A stretch of DNA of 64,000 nt from Thiotrichaceae bacterium (GCA_029939505.1 JAOZSV010000002.1:17741-81740), one strand, 5' to 3'; numbered from the stretch's first letter, positions 8,763-18,225 are shown. Made by a program: numbers and translations. The notes: generated by a model from the letters alone, not told the origin.

Positions 8763-9695
8763 ATGAAACACGCATTTGTTTTTCCAGGGCAAGGCTCTCA
8801 ATCCGTCGGCATGTTAGCGGATTTAAGCGCGACTTATCCCATTATCAAACACACCTTTGAGGAAGCTTCCGAGATATTAGGCTATGATTTATGGAATTTG
8901 AGCCAAGAAGGGCCAGAGAAAACCTTAAATCAAACCGACAAAACTCAACCCGCACTACTTGCTGGCGGTGTAAGTACATGGCGCGTATGGCAAGAGCAAG
9001 GGGGTAGCGCTCCAGTCTTTATGGCAGGACACAGTTTTGGCGAATACAGTGCTTTAGTCTGTGCAGGCGCATTAGAATTTAAAGATGCTGCCAGCTTGGC
9101 ACAAGATCGAGGTCGTTTTATGCAAGCGGCGGTGCCGGAAGGCGAAGGCGCAATGGCGGCTATCTTAGGTTTAACAGATGAAAAAATGATTGACATTTGT
9201 GCAGAAGTAGCCCAAAATCAAGTTGTTTCAGCCGTCAATTTTAATGCCCCTGGTCAAATTGTCATTGCGGGACATACTGCCGCTGTCAAACGGGCGATAG
9301 AACAGGCAAAAGCGGCGAAAGCGAAACGCGCTATCTTGTTGCAAGTCAGTGTACCTGCCCATAGCCGCTTAATGCAGCCCGCCGCTGAAAAAATGGCAGA
9401 GCGTCTTACTGCTGTTACCATAACCACGCCGACAATTCCCGTGATTCATAATGTTGATGTTTCCGTCAAAACGGAACCTGCTGATATTCGTACTGCCCTG
9501 ACAGCACAACTCTATAACCCCGTGCGCTGGGTAGAAACAATTGAAAAAATCGTCGCCGAAGGCGTGACGATGTTGTTTGAATGTGGCCCTAAAAAAGTGT
9601 TAACCGGCTTAAATAAACGTATTGCTCGCACTGCGACCGCAAAACCAATAATGGATACTAAGACATTAGAACAAGCCTTGGAGGCCCTCGCATGA
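8763..9695 (+). CDS. fabD: Malonyl-CoA:ACP transacylase
   Basis: FabD moves malonyl from CoA to acyl carrier protein. The 310-residue protein carries FVFPGQGSQSVGML at the N-terminus, the nucleophile elbow GHSFGEYSALVCAGAL (catalytic Ser in GHSxG), QDRGRFMQAAVPEGEGAMAAILG with the substrate-binding arginine, SVPAHSRLMQPAAEKM with the catalytic histidine, and FECGPKKVLTGLNKRI at the end. Length and motifs are normal. Its last four bases overlap the fabG start (ATGA), so the two are probably translated together. Confidence 0.96.
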   Translation: MKHAFVFPGQGSQSVGMLADLSATYPIIKHTFEEASEILGYDLWNLSQEGPEKTLNQTDKTQPALLAGGVSTWRVWQEQGGSAPVFMAGHSFGEYSALVCAGALEFKDAASLAQDRGRFMQAAVPEGEGAMAAILGLTDEKMIDICAEVAQNQVVSAVNFNAPGQIVIAGHTAAVKRAIEQAKAAKAKRAILLQVSVPAHSRLMQPAAEKMAERLTAVTITTPTIPVIHNVDVSVKTEPADIRTALTAQLYNPVRWVETIEKIVAEGVTMLFECGPKKVLTGLNKRIARTATAKPIMDTKTLEQALEALA

Positions 9696-10435
9696 ATTTG
9701 GATTTAAACGGCGAAATTGCCCTCGTTACAGGCGCAAGTCGCGGCATTGGTCAAAGGATTGCGTTAGCTCTAGGACAAGCAGGTGCGCTCGTCATTGGTA
9801 CAGCGACAACCGAAACGGGTGCAGAGCATATCACACAATCTTTGAACGAACAAGGCCTCAAAGGAAAGGGAAAAGTGCTTGATATAAGCAGTCTCGACTC
9901 CATTGAAACCTTGGTAGCCAGTTTAGCAGCGGAAATGCCAAGCATATTAGTTAATAATGCGGGAATTACCCGTGATACGCTATTGATGCGAATGAGTGAT
10001 GATAACTGGAATAATGTCATTAATGCGAATTTAACAGGGGTTTATCGCTTAACTAAAGCCTGTCTCCGTAAAATGATGAAAGCACGACATGGGCGTATAA
10101 TCACAATAACTAGCCTTGTCGGGTTGACAGGCAATGTCGGACAAACGAATTATACCGCTGCAAAAGCAGGTACAATAGCCTTTAGCAAATCATTAGCTAA
10201 AGAAGTGGGTAGTCGTGGGATTACTGTTAATACGGTAGCCCCCGGCTTTATTGAAACTGATATGACGCGCCGCTTGTCTGAAGAACAACGTACTGCCATT
10301 TTGCAACAAATCCCACTAAACCGTGCAGGTTTGCCAAGTGATGTCGCAAATGCAGTGGTATTTTTAGCTTCAAAAGCGGCTGATTATATAACCGGTGAAA
10401 CATTACATGTCAATGGTGGCATGTATATGTCGTAA
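9692..10435 (+). CDS. fabG: 3-oxoacyl-ACP reductase
   Basis: FabG is the NADPH-dependent reductase of the fatty acid elongation cycle. The 247-residue short-chain dehydrogenase has the dinucleotide-binding motif VTGASRGIGQRIA, the structural LVNNAGITRD, the catalytic serine in ITITSLVGLTG and the Tyr/Lys pair in NYTAAKAGTIAFSKSLAKE. It also has TVAPGFIETDMT and the C-terminal YITGETLHVNGGMYM. The Asn-Ser-Tyr-Lys tetrad is complete. It overlaps fabD by four bases and is followed 27 bases later by acpP. Confidence 0.97.
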   Translation: MNLDLNGEIALVTGASRGIGQRIALALGQAGALVIGTATTETGAEHITQSLNEQGLKGKGKVLDISSLDSIETLVASLAAEMPSILVNNAGITRDTLLMRMSDDNWNNVINANLTGVYRLTKACLRKMMKARHGRIITITSLVGLTGNVGQTNYTAAKAGTIAFSKSLAKEVGSRGITVNTVAPGFIETDMTRRLSEEQRTAILQQIPLNRAGLPSDVANAVVFLASKAADYITGETLHVNGGMYMS

Positions 10436-10462
10436 ACAAACTGAAAAGAGGGAAAATTTATT

Positions 10463-10702
10463 ATGAGTATAATTGAGGAACGTGTCAAGAAAATAGTCGT
10501 TGAGCAGTTGGGAGTCAAAGAAAATGAGGTCAGTAATGAATCCTCCTTTGTTGACGATCTTGGTGCAGATTCTCTTGATACCGTAGAATTGGTGATGGCA
10601 CTTGAAGAAGAATTTGGGTGTGAAATTCCCGATGAAGAGGCCGAAAAAATCCAAACCGTACAACAAGCGATTGATTATATTGAAGAGACCGAAAAAAAAT
10701 AA
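10463..10702 (+). CDS. acpP: Acyl carrier protein
   Basis: ACP carries growing acyl chains on a 4'-phosphopantetheine arm. The 79-residue acidic protein contains the attachment site [41 protein letters not shown], with the modified serine in DSLD. It begins with the usual helix ([15 protein letters not shown]). A good ribosome-binding site (aaaagaggga) precedes the ATG. The gene sits between fabG and fabF as in E. coli. Confidence 0.97.
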   Translation: MSIIEERVKKIVVEQLGVKENEVSNESSFVDDLGADSLDTVELVMALEEEFGCEIPDEEAEKIQTVQQAIDYIEETEKK

Positions 10703-10861
10703 CCATTTAATCGGAATTATAAAGGGCCACGTTGCTTAATTGGTTTTTATACTCGTTCAGAAACATCAACCTCTGATATTTTGGAAACATCAAATATCTT
10801 ATGGCTAAAATGTGCAGAACAACCGTGAGGTGACGTGGGCCTGTTAGGGTGTGCAATTCAA

Positions 10862-12100
10862 GTGACTAAAAGACGTGTTGTTATTACAGGGCTCGGTGCG
10901 GTTTCTCCAGTCGGCTTAACGGTCAAAGACAGTTGGGAAACCGTATTGGCAGGAAAAAGCGGAATTGCGACAATTACCAATTTCGATACAGAAGGCTTTT
11001 CTGTCCAATTTGCAGGACAAATTAAAGACTTTGATGTTAAGCAATACTTGTCCATTAAAGAAGCAAGAAAAATGGATATCTTCATCCATTACGGCATTGC
11101 TGCTGGGACACAAGCCATTGAAGATGCCAACCTAGAAATTACAGAAGCCAATGCAGAACGAATCGGGGTAGCAATCGGTTCCGGTATCGGCGGACTCCCT
11201 GGCATTGAAAAAGGCCATAATGCTTATCTGAAAGGCGGGGCGCGAAAGATTTCGCCTTTTTTTGTACCGAGTAATATTATTAATATGATAGCGGGCAACC
11301 TATCAGTCAAGTATGGTTTAAAAGGTCCCAATTATGCCATCGTCACCGCCTGTTCAACAGGAACACATAACATTGGAAATGCAGCCCGTTTAATTGAATA
11401 TGGGGACGCAGAGGTGATGATTGCCGGTGGTGCTGAAATGGCCAGTTCAGAAATGGGTATAGGTGGGTTTTCTGCTTCCCGCGCCTTATCCACCCGCAAC
11501 GATTCTCCGGAAACCGCTAGTCGTCCTTGGGATAAAGAACGTGATGGTTTTGTTCTTAGCGACGGAGCAGGCGTATTGGTACTCGAAGAATATGAATATG
11601 CAAAGCAGCGCGGCGCACATATTTATGCAGAATTGCTGGGTTCCGGAATGAGTGGTGATGCTTACCACATGACTTTACCGCCTGCAGACGGCGAAGGAGC
11701 ACGACGCTGTATGTTAAATGCTTTGCGTAATGCCCAATTAAATCCAGAAGAAGTCGATTACATCAACGCGCATGGCACATCAACGCCAGCTGGTGACAAA
11801 GCGGAAACATTGGCTATTAAAAAAGTATTTGGTGAACAAAAATTAGCTGTCAGTTCGACTAAATCCATGACGGGACATTTGTTAGGGGCGGCAGGTGGCT
11901 TAGAGGCGATATTTTGTGTGTTAAGTATTCGTGATCAAGTCGCACCACCAACCATTAATCTATTTAACCTTGAACCTGAATGTGAGGGTTTAGACTATGT
12001 ACCCCATCAGGCGAAAAAAATGAAGATAGAGGTCGCATTATCAAATTCATTTGGATTTGGCGGAACGAATGGAACGTTAGTATTTAAACGTCTAAAATAG
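10862..12100 (+). CDS. fabF: Beta-ketoacyl-ACP synthase II
   Basis: FabF elongates acyl-ACP by condensation with malonyl-ACP. The thiolase-fold protein has the N-terminal [23 protein letters not shown], the catalytic cysteine in [21 protein letters not shown], the first histidine in [13 protein letters not shown], the lysine/histidine segment [21 protein letters not shown], and the C-terminal [17 protein letters not shown]. The triad is complete. The track starts at GTG 10835, adding nine residues (GLLGCAIQ). I prefer GTG 10862 because it matches the family N-terminus, but neither start has an ideal ribosome-binding site. It is the last fab gene. The next gene, a ParA-like ATPase, starts seven bases later. 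Confidence 0.95.
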   Translation: MTKRRVVITGLGAVSPVGLTVKDSWETVLAGKSGIATITNFDTEGFSVQFAGQIKDFDVKQYLSIKEARKMDIFIHYGIAAGTQAIEDANLEITEANAERIGVAIGSGIGGLPGIEKGHNAYLKGGARKISPFFVPSNIINMIAGNLSVKYGLKGPNYAIVTACSTGTHNIGNAARLIEYGDAEVMIAGGAEMASSEMGIGGFSASRALSTRNDSPETASRPWDKERDGFVLSDGAGVLVLEEYEYAKQRGAHIYAELLGSGMSGDAYHMTLPPADGEGARRCMLNALRNAQLNPEEVDYINAHGTSTPAGDKAETLAIKKVFGEQKLAVSSTKSMTGHLLGAAGGLEAIFCVLSIRDQVAPPTINLFNLEPECEGLDYVPHQAKKMKIEVALSNSFGFGGTNGTLVFKRLK

Positions 12101-12107
12101 GTGATTT

Positions 12108-13202
12108 ATGGCTAAAAGAATTGCCTTATTTAATCATAAGGGCGGAGTCAGCAAAACCACAACGACCTTTAATTTAGGCTGGATGTTAGCCTTAAAAGGT
12201 AAGCGGGTGATTATGGTTGATGCTGATCCGCAATGTAATCTAACTGGGCTTGTTTTAGGTGAAGAAGAATTTGAGGATTTTTATGAAAATCCAGATAATC
12301 ACAACCTGAAAAAAAGTCTCATTCCGGCTTTTGAAGCGCAGCCTAAATTAATTGAACCTGTCAATTGTCAACCTGTCAAAGATAGGGTAAATGGAGGTGA
12401 TATTGAGGGACTTTTTTTAATACCCGGTCACCTTGATTTATCAGGGTATGAAGTCATGCTAGGTATGGCCCAAGAATTGTCCGGTTCACTTCAAGCGTTG
12501 ATGAACCTACCGGGTTCATTTTCTTACCTATTTGAGAAAACAGCTAAAAAATACAACGCGGATTATATTTTGATTGATATGAGTCCCAGTTTGAATTCAG
12601 TCAACCAAAATTTATTAATGACCAGTGATTATTTTTTCTTGCCAACTGCCCCAGATTATTTTTCGGTTATGGCACTCAAATCTCTAACAACTATATTACC
12701 GCGGTGGGCGGATTGGACTAACAGGGCTAAAAATTTTCCCGTTCTAAGAGAAGCCACTTATCCATTTCCATTCGAGGCTAAAGTTTTTTCTTTAAAAAAA
12801 CTTTAGCCTCGAAAAGTGATTCCTAAATTTTTGGGAACTGTGATTCAAAAATATCGTGTGCGAGATGAGAAACCCTCAAGGGGTTTTCAAGAATGGATTG
12901 TTCAAATCAACCGGATTGTGTCGAGTAGCTTGTTTCCGGCGTTAAAAGAAAAAAAGATGACTCTTTCCCAAGAAAAATATACAAATGTTTTGGGGAATAG
13001 CTCTTATGAGCTTGCTCATTTTTCAGATTTTAATACGTTAGTTGCTTTATCACAAACTCATCAAACGCCTATCTTTGCGCTTTCTGAAGAGCAAATGGCT
13101 CAGACAGGTGTTGTCTTAGAAAATTTCAAAAAAAGTCGTGATAAATTTAGGGAAGTATTTTCAGGGCTTGCTGATTCGATAATTAACTTAACGACTGACT
13201 AA
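12108..13202 (+). pseudogene. ParA-like ATPase interrupted by an inserted palindrome with an in-frame stop
   Basis: The first 220 residues are a ParA/Soj-type ATPase: the deviant Walker A KGGVSKTTTTFNLG (residues 11-18), VIMVDADPQCNLTGL, and YILIDMSPSLNSVNQNLLMTSDYFFLP. At base 12772 a 41-base perfect-looking hairpin, tcgaggctaaag...ctttagcctcga, is inserted. It contributes FEAKVFSLKKL and then TAG (12804-12806). The same reading frame continues after it as VIPKFLGTVIQKYRVRDEKPSRGFQEWI...SIINLTTD, which is the expected ParA continuation. So the element broke the gene by a stop codon, not by a frameshift. Either the gene is dead, only a truncated ATPase is made, or the stop is read through. 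Its TAA overlaps the ATG of the next (HEPN) gene as TAATG, suggesting an original two-gene operon. Confidence 0.85.
12772..12812 (+). mobile_element. 41-bp palindromic element inserted in parA-like gene
   Basis: The sequence tcgaggctaaagttttttctttaaaaaaactttagcctcga is an almost perfect inverted repeat. It lies between codons that would otherwise read YPFP-x-VIPKFLG, and it adds a multiple of three bases. Nearly identical hairpins occur in many gaps of this window (for example 18460-18500, 19764-19808, 22677-22715), so this is a dispersed family and not a local feature. No clear target duplication can be made out. Confidence 0.8.
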
Positions 13203-13547
13203 TGCAAACAGCAATTGAATAATTTCGTGACAATATTGCTCACGTTAGGAACCTTGCAACTATATACACTAGTTTGGTTGCTACTCGTACATCAGCATTA
13301 GATTTATCTGATATTCTGAGAGCAGAAATGGTTTTGGCTGTGAGTGCCTTAGATAATTTTATTCATCATTTGGCACGTAAAAGAACAACTGGATTTGATT
13401 ATTGATAGACGCAATAAAATTGCACACGAAGCGGATAATATTCCTCATCTGCCTAGCGCAAGATGGCCTATCACAGTCACATTAGCTGATGAAGCTGTCA
13501 ACTTTATAGAAAAACTGGCAGAAGCAATTTATAAAATCGTGACATAA
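13202..13547 (+). pseudogene. Decayed HEPN-domain (RiboL-PSP-HEPN-like) gene
   Basis: The ATG overlaps the stop of the upstream ParA-like gene (TAATG). The frame reads MQTAIE, then a TAA at 13220, then continues in the same frame as FRDNIAHVRNLATIYTSLVATRTSALDLSDILRAEMVLAVSALDNFIHHLAR. That resembles the N-terminal half of a HEPN family often annotated RiboL-PSP-HEPN. The frame then shifts by one, with part of the middle apparently missing, and continues QLDLIIDRRNKIAHEADNIPHLPSARWPITVTLADEAVNFIEKLAEAIYKIVT. RNKIAH is the HEPN RX4H active-site motif of RNA-cleaving or RNA-binding HEPN proteins. A premature stop, a frameshift and a central deletion mean that no intact protein is made. The family name is from memory. 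Confidence 0.7.
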
Positions 13548-13550
13548 ATT

Positions 13551-14609
13551 ATGTTAAGAACCCTATTTCTCCTCTTTTTATTATTTATCACCACAGTCAG
13601 TTGTGGTGGCTATTGGATTTATAAATACCACCTGACTGCACCGTTACCTCTCTATGAGAATTTACATTATACCGTACAACCCAATGCGACTTTACGTCAG
13701 GTTGCTATTGATTTAATGGAAAAAGAGGTATTCAACTATCCCACAGCAGTCGCTTGGTTTTCCTTAGCGCGTTGGCAAAAAAGGGCTCATTTGATAAAAG
13801 CGGGTGAATATATTATCCCAAAGACGACAACTCCACAACAATTACTAGATATTCTGATTACAGGTAAAACCATACAGCATAGCTTAACTATCCCTGAAGG
13901 GTGGAATTTTCGGCAACTGATGGCAGCAGTACGCAAACATCCTAAATTAGTACAAACACTTGGCCTTATTGATAATAAGGCTATCATGGCAAAACTGGGT
14001 TGGTCAGCTCAACACCCTGAAGGGCGTTTTTTTCCAGATACCTATTTATTTCCAACGGGTATGACGGATGCTGAATTTTTACAACGCGCCTATAACATGA
14101 TGAAAAAAGAGTTGAAAGCGACATGGGAAAAACGGGATGATAATTTGCCATTGAAAACGGCTTATAAGGCGTTGATACTGGCTTCCATTATTCAAAAGGA
14201 AACCGCCATCCTTGAAGAAAGCCCGATCATAGCGGGCGTTTTTGTGCGACGCTTAAAAAAAAAGATGCCTTTGCAAACTGATCCGACTGTGATTTACGCG
14301 CTAGGTGAAGATTATGATGGGAAAATTCGTCAACGAGATTTAAAAGTAAACAGCCCTTATAATACTTATATCAAAAAAGGTTTGCCTCCAACTCCTATTG
14401 CGATGCCAGGACGCACTGCCCTATCGGCTGCTGTTAATCCTGCTGATGGTGATGCGTTATTTTTCGTTGCAAAAGGGGGGGGGCGCCACTACTTTTCAGC
14501 CACCTATAAAGAACATGCTTGTGCAGTCATTAAATATCAACTCAAGGTTAATTCAAGGCGTTATCATAGAGAGTGTAATAAATATCCAAACTGCGCCGCT
14601 TGTCGTTAA
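13551..14609 (+). CDS. mltG: Endolytic murein transglycosylase MltG
   Basis: MltG (YceG) is an inner-membrane-anchored lytic transglycosylase that cuts new glycan strands and helps set their length. The 352-residue protein has one N-terminal membrane segment (LRTLFLLFLLFITTVSCGGYWIYKY) and a LysM-like region (YTVQPNATLRQVAIDLMEK). The catalytic domain shows the active-site glutamate in LASIIQKETAILEESPIIAGVFVRRLKKKMPLQTDPTVIYALG, then SPYNTYIKKGLPPTPIAMPG and AVNPADGDALFFVAKGGGRHYFSATYKEH. All family landmarks are present. In E. coli it lies downstream of fabF/pabC; here the decayed ParA-HEPN pair lies between. Confidence 0.94.
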   Translation: MLRTLFLLFLLFITTVSCGGYWIYKYHLTAPLPLYENLHYTVQPNATLRQVAIDLMEKEVFNYPTAVAWFSLARWQKRAHLIKAGEYIIPKTTTPQQLLDILITGKTIQHSLTIPEGWNFRQLMAAVRKHPKLVQTLGLIDNKAIMAKLGWSAQHPEGRFFPDTYLFPTGMTDAEFLQRAYNMMKKELKATWEKRDDNLPLKTAYKALILASIIQKETAILEESPIIAGVFVRRLKKKMPLQTDPTVIYALGEDYDGKIRQRDLKVNSPYNTYIKKGLPPTPIAMPGRTALSAAVNPADGDALFFVAKGGGRHYFSATYKEHACAVIKYQLKVNSRRYHRECNKYPNCAACR

Positions 14610-14752
14610 ATAATGATGAATTAATTATGAATGGTGAATTTCTCCAATGGTGAATTATGAATGGTGAATTATTCAATTCATTCATCATTTACCATTAAAC
14701 ATTTACCATTCACCATTAAACATTCACCATTCACCATTAAATTCATTCACCA
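14610..14752 (+). repeat. 'caccattaaacattcaccatt' short-repeat stretch
   Basis: The sequence is made of opposing runs of 'aatggtgaattatgaatggtgaatt' and 'caccattaaacattcaccatt'. Together they form an imperfect inverted structure between mltG and the next gene. Similar 'accattcaccatt' strings appear near 29280, 29625, 29690 and 56205. No gene is seen. Confidence 0.65.
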
Positions 14753-15325
14753 TTGATTAAAAGAATAGGTATAAGTGGTAGCCATCGCACAGGGAAAACA
14801 ACGCTTGCTAAAAAGATTTCCACTGATAAGGGAATACCTTTTGTTCAAACCAGTACAAGCCACGTTTTTAAACAACACGGTTTACATCCTGCGGCACCAA
14901 TGGATTTTAAAACTCGTCTTTGGATTCAGCACCATGTCATAGAATCTGCTATTACCGTTTGGCAGGCTGAAACAGGTTCCTTTGTGACTGACAGAACCCC
15001 CATAGATTTTATGGCTTATACGCTTGCTGATATTCAAGGGAATACTCAAGTGGATTTTGCTCAATTAGAAGCCTATTTTGCACGGTGTTTTGAGGTGACG
15101 CATCAATTTTTTACGACGCTTGCCGTGCTTCAACCCGCTATTCCCCTGGTTTTTGAGGAGGGCAAAGCGGCATTGAATCAAGCATATATAGAACATCTCA
15201 ATACGCTTGTGATAGGTTTATGTCATGATGAACGGCTCAAATGCCCTTCAATCGTTATTAAACGCGATGTGATTAGTCTTGAAGATCGGATAAGGGGTGT
15301 CTTATTAAGTGAATACATTCTATAG
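14753..15325 (+). CDS. P-loop NTPase/kinase-like protein (AAA_28 type)
   Basis: A 190-residue protein with a Walker A motif, ISGSHRTGKTTLAKKISTD (residues 7-20), and a later DRTPIDFMAYTLADI segment typical of small nucleotide-kinase-like NTPases that bind a substrate next to the P-loop. The family often called AAA_28 has this plan. I do not recognise a specific substrate. In many relatives tmk and holB follow mltG; this protein is not a convincing thymidylate kinase. The TTG start at 14753 is the only start before the P-loop, and no good ribosome-binding site precedes it (only the caccatt repeat), so the start is uncertain. Confidence 0.7.
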   Translation: MIKRIGISGSHRTGKTTLAKKISTDKGIPFVQTSTSHVFKQHGLHPAAPMDFKTRLWIQHHVIESAITVWQAETGSFVTDRTPIDFMAYTLADIQGNTQVDFAQLEAYFARCFEVTHQFFTTLAVLQPAIPLVFEEGKAALNQAYIEHLNTLVIGLCHDERLKCPSIVIKRDVISLEDRIRGVLLSEYIL

Positions 15326-15627
15326 ATTTTCAGAAAAATCATTTCATCAATTGAAGCATTTTTAATTTCACGCCAAGACGCTAAGGAACGTGCATGAAAT
15401 ACACCATGTTGAATCAGACCTGTCAGGTCTAGTTCAGGTCTAGTTCAGGTCTAGTTGTCGATATTATTTCATTTTCGAGGTTTTCTTTTCAAAAAACGAA
15501 AACCTCGAAACGTTCCTAAGAAGAAAATTGAACCGCTTTGCGCCTTTGCGTAAGCAACACTTAGTAAAAATCATTATCTGAATCACTATAAGTTCAAAGA
15601 ACTTGAGCCAAGAATGTACCCAATTGA
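15326..15627 (+). repeat. Intergenic region with hairpin repeat and 'gtctagttcag' tandem
   Basis: Three adjacent copies of 'aggtctagttc' (about 15427-15456) are followed by a hairpin tcgaggttttcttttcaaaaaacgaaaacctcga (about 15475-15509). The region lies between convergent genes, so the hairpin may end transcription. The phrases 'cacgccaagacgctaagg' and 'cctttgcgcctttgcgtaagc' form another loose inverted pair. No gene is seen. Confidence 0.6.
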
Positions 15628-16380
15628 CTATTGAATGTGCTTCTTATGTTTTTTCTTTATTTTTCTGAATGAACCATTCATGTAAATTTTTCTTAAACCC
15701 TGATTAAAATCTATCAGTTTCTGCTGTGCATTAGTCGTTTTTTTGGAAATCGCCACATAAATCTTATTCATAGCAAGAACGGGCTTAATGAATTCTATCT
15801 TTTTACTGATGCCTGGGTTCTTCTCTTCCAGAATTTTCAGACGATATTTACCTACGGCTTGACTGTCAGCCACCAGATCAATTTCTTCGTTGAGGAGTTT
15901 TACCAAACCTTCATCCAAACTATCAACCTCAACTTTATCAAGATCATCGGCAGAATCAAAATTCTTACTCGTTGCATAGCCTTTAACAACGCCAATTTTA
16001 TAATTCTTGATATCTGTTAATTCTTTAAATGAAATATCTACATCTTTTCTCTTAAAAAATCCTGTACGAGCCTGTGCAATCGGTGCAGAAAAATAATATA
16101 ATTCTGCTCTCTCACGGGTGTGATATGCACCCAGCAACGCATCATAATACCCTTCTTGCGTATCCTCAACCGCTTTTATCCAAGGCATAAACTTAATTTC
16201 AACTTCATAACCTTGAATTTCTAAAGCGGCTTTGACGATTTCAGAAACCCAACCTTGTTCTGGCAAATCTTCACCATAATAGGGTGGAAAATCAACTGTC
16301 ACAAAAGTGAACCTTTTTCCTGCAAAACACGTTGCGGAGTAGAATAGGGTAACAATTAATAAAAAAACAATTTTTTTCAT
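15628..16380 (-). CDS. Periplasmic amino-acid-type solute-binding protein (SBP_bac_3)
   Basis: The 250-residue protein has a cleavable signal peptide (MKKIVFLLIVTLFYSATCFAGK). It is followed by a type II periplasmic-binding fold of the SBP_bac_3 family: FTFVTVDFPPYYGEDLPEQGWVSEIVKAALEIQGYEVEIKFMPWIKAVEDTQEGYYDALLGAYHTRERAELYYFSAPI. The central part (YKIGVVKGYATSKNF) and the C-terminal lobe follow normally. Stand-alone members of this family without transporter genes may feed an ABC importer encoded elsewhere or act as sensors. The tail is strikingly basic (RKIKKKHKKHIQ). No ABC permease or ATPase is adjacent. Confidence 0.85.
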   Translation of the reverse strand: MKKIVFLLIVTLFYSATCFAGKRFTFVTVDFPPYYGEDLPEQGWVSEIVKAALEIQGYEVEIKFMPWIKAVEDTQEGYYDALLGAYHTRERAELYYFSAPIAQARTGFFKRKDVDISFKELTDIKNYKIGVVKGYATSKNFDSADDLDKVEVDSLDEGLVKLLNEEIDLVADSQAVGKYRLKILEEKNPGISKKIEFIKPVLAMNKIYVAISKKTTNAQQKLIDFNQGLRKIYMNGSFRKIKKKHKKHIQ

Positions 16381-16471
16381 TTTGACTCACCAAAATTTAA
16401 TTGTGTTATTTTAAGCCGATAAATATTTTTTTTCAATGGCCAATTTTTAAATTAAATGTTCGAGATTAAAA

Positions 16472-18097
16472 TCAGGGAATATCTTTCAGAGACTGACTCA
16501 AATTAACTAATTTAATAAATTCGCCACGATAGCCAAACGGATCATAACCACGCGCACCACGCGCTAAACTTAAAATCTCATCATAAGAAAATTTATCAAG
16601 GTACTGACCACCCCGTAGTTGTTGAGCAAAGGCAGCAACAGCGGCGGAAAAACGAAAACGCTCGCTTGTATTTCTCACTATGTCTTGCCGCTTTAAAACG
16701 CTTTCTAGTAATTTGCTCGTATTACTGTCAGGTGCTTTGTAACGTAGGCGCAAAAATGCCAACTCAGAACTCAGTCTATCCGAAGTGGTCGTTTGTCCAT
16801 AGCGCATATTTTCTAAGCGTTCCCCACCACTGCCAACTAAGGCGATTTCATAGAGGGCAGTTACAGTGTGCCCCGCGCCAATTTCGCCAGCATCTATTTT
16901 GTCATTGCTAAAATCTTCACGTCTTAATAAGCGATTTTCGTAGCCAATTAGGCGATATTCTGCCACTGTAGCAGGATTAAATTCAATCTGAATTTTAACA
17001 TCTTTGGCAATGATTTGGAGAGTTGAGGACATTTCATCAACGAGCACTTTTTGTGCCTCATAAAGTGTGTCAATATAGGCATAGTTACCATTACCCGCGT
17101 CGGCAAGCTGTTCCATCATAAGTTCGTTATAATTACCCGTACCAAAACCGAGTGTCGTTAAAGAAATCCCTGTTTTGCGTTTTTCCTCAATGAGATTTTT
17201 AAGTGTTTCAAAATTAACAGAGCCGACATTAAAATCACCATCTGTTGCTAATAATATCCGATTAATGCCCTCTTTGATGAAAGCCTGTTCAGCGGTGGCA
17301 TAAGCTAATTGTATCCCCGCACTGCCGTGAGTAGAACCCCCAGCCGTCAGACGATCTAAGGCCGCGTTAATTGTAGCAACTTGATTGCCAGGTGTCGGCT
17401 TTAACACTAAACCTGCTGCGCCCGCATAGACAACCAATGAAACTTTGTCCTTTTTACTCAATTGTTGACTGAGCAGTTTCAGAGCAGTTTTGAGTAAATC
17501 TAATTTATCAGGGCTTTGCATGGAACCTGACACATCGACTAAAAATACTAAATTGGCAGGAGGTAATTTATCTTTTGGAATGTCATACCCTTTAAAACCA
17601 ATATGTAGCAAGTGAGTTTTTTTATTCCAAGGAGTTGGTGCTATTTCGGTGATGACTTTAAAGGGCGGATCAAGACTATCTGGTAATGGATAATCGTAGC
17701 TAAAATAGTTAATCATCTCTTCAACACGCACAGCATCATGCGGCGGCAACTGCCCACTATTCAATATGCGTCGCACATTGGCATAAGCGCCCGTATCGAC
17801 ATCAATACTAAAAGTTGAGATGGGATGTTCACTCACATTTTTTATGGGATTATCTTTAAAATGAGCGTAGTTTTCACGATCAGTTGGTTTACTTGGTGGA
17901 CGTATAAATCCTTCCACAAGGGGAACTGCCATGCCAGGTGAAACCATAATATGATCTGCAAATTCTTCTTGTATCATTGCAGGAATTTCCATAGAGGCTA
18001 TTTCTGCATTGGCTGGCATTACTGACTTATCAGTTTGACTACAAGCACTTAATAATAAACCACTCAAGAATAATATAATAAATCTCTTTTTGAACAT
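16472..18097 (-). CDS. VWA-domain lipoprotein (YfbK-like)
   Basis: The protein begins with a lipoprotein signal, MFKKRFIILFLSGLLLSACSQ, with the lipobox LSAC. It then has a von Willebrand factor N-terminal-type segment (NPIKNVSEHPISTFSIDVDTGAYANVRRILNSGQLPPHDAVRVEEMINYFSYDYP) and a VWA domain with a complete MIDAS motif (VFLVDVSGSMQSPDKLDLLK, DxSxS). The C-terminal half matches the DUF3520-type tail (SSELAFLRLRYKAPDSNTSKLLES ... FAAAVAAFAQQLRGG-like, YDEILSLARGARGYDPFGYRGEFIKLV). The track start adds 12 residues (MQKKSYSNKRLA). I chose ATG 18097 because it places the signal peptide at the N-terminus and has 'aagagatt' in front. The role is unknown; it is probably anchored in the outer membrane. 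Confidence 0.88.
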   Translation of the reverse strand: MFKKRFIILFLSGLLLSACSQTDKSVMPANAEIASMEIPAMIQEEFADHIMVSPGMAVPLVEGFIRPPSKPTDRENYAHFKDNPIKNVSEHPISTFSIDVDTGAYANVRRILNSGQLPPHDAVRVEEMINYFSYDYPLPDSLDPPFKVITEIAPTPWNKKTHLLHIGFKGYDIPKDKLPPANLVFLVDVSGSMQSPDKLDLLKTALKLLSQQLSKKDKVSLVVYAGAAGLVLKPTPGNQVATINAALDRLTAGGSTHGSAGIQLAYATAEQAFIKEGINRILLATDGDFNVGSVNFETLKNLIEEKRKTGISLTTLGFGTGNYNELMMEQLADAGNGNYAYIDTLYEAQKVLVDEMSSTLQIIAKDVKIQIEFNPATVAEYRLIGYENRLLRREDFSNDKIDAGEIGAGHTVTALYEIALVGSGGERLENMRYGQTTTSDRLSSELAFLRLRYKAPDSNTSKLLESVLKRQDIVRNTSERFRFSAAVAAFAQQLRGGQYLDKFSYDEILSLARGARGYDPFGYRGEFIKLVNLSQSLKDIP

Positions 18098-18225
18098 TGC
18101 TAATCTCTTATTTGAATATGATTTTTTTTGCATTTTCTTTAAAGATGAATGGTCACTATTTCAAATAGCAATTTAACATTATAATATACCATGTTATCTG
18201 TTAATAATGATTTTTTGTTTAACTA

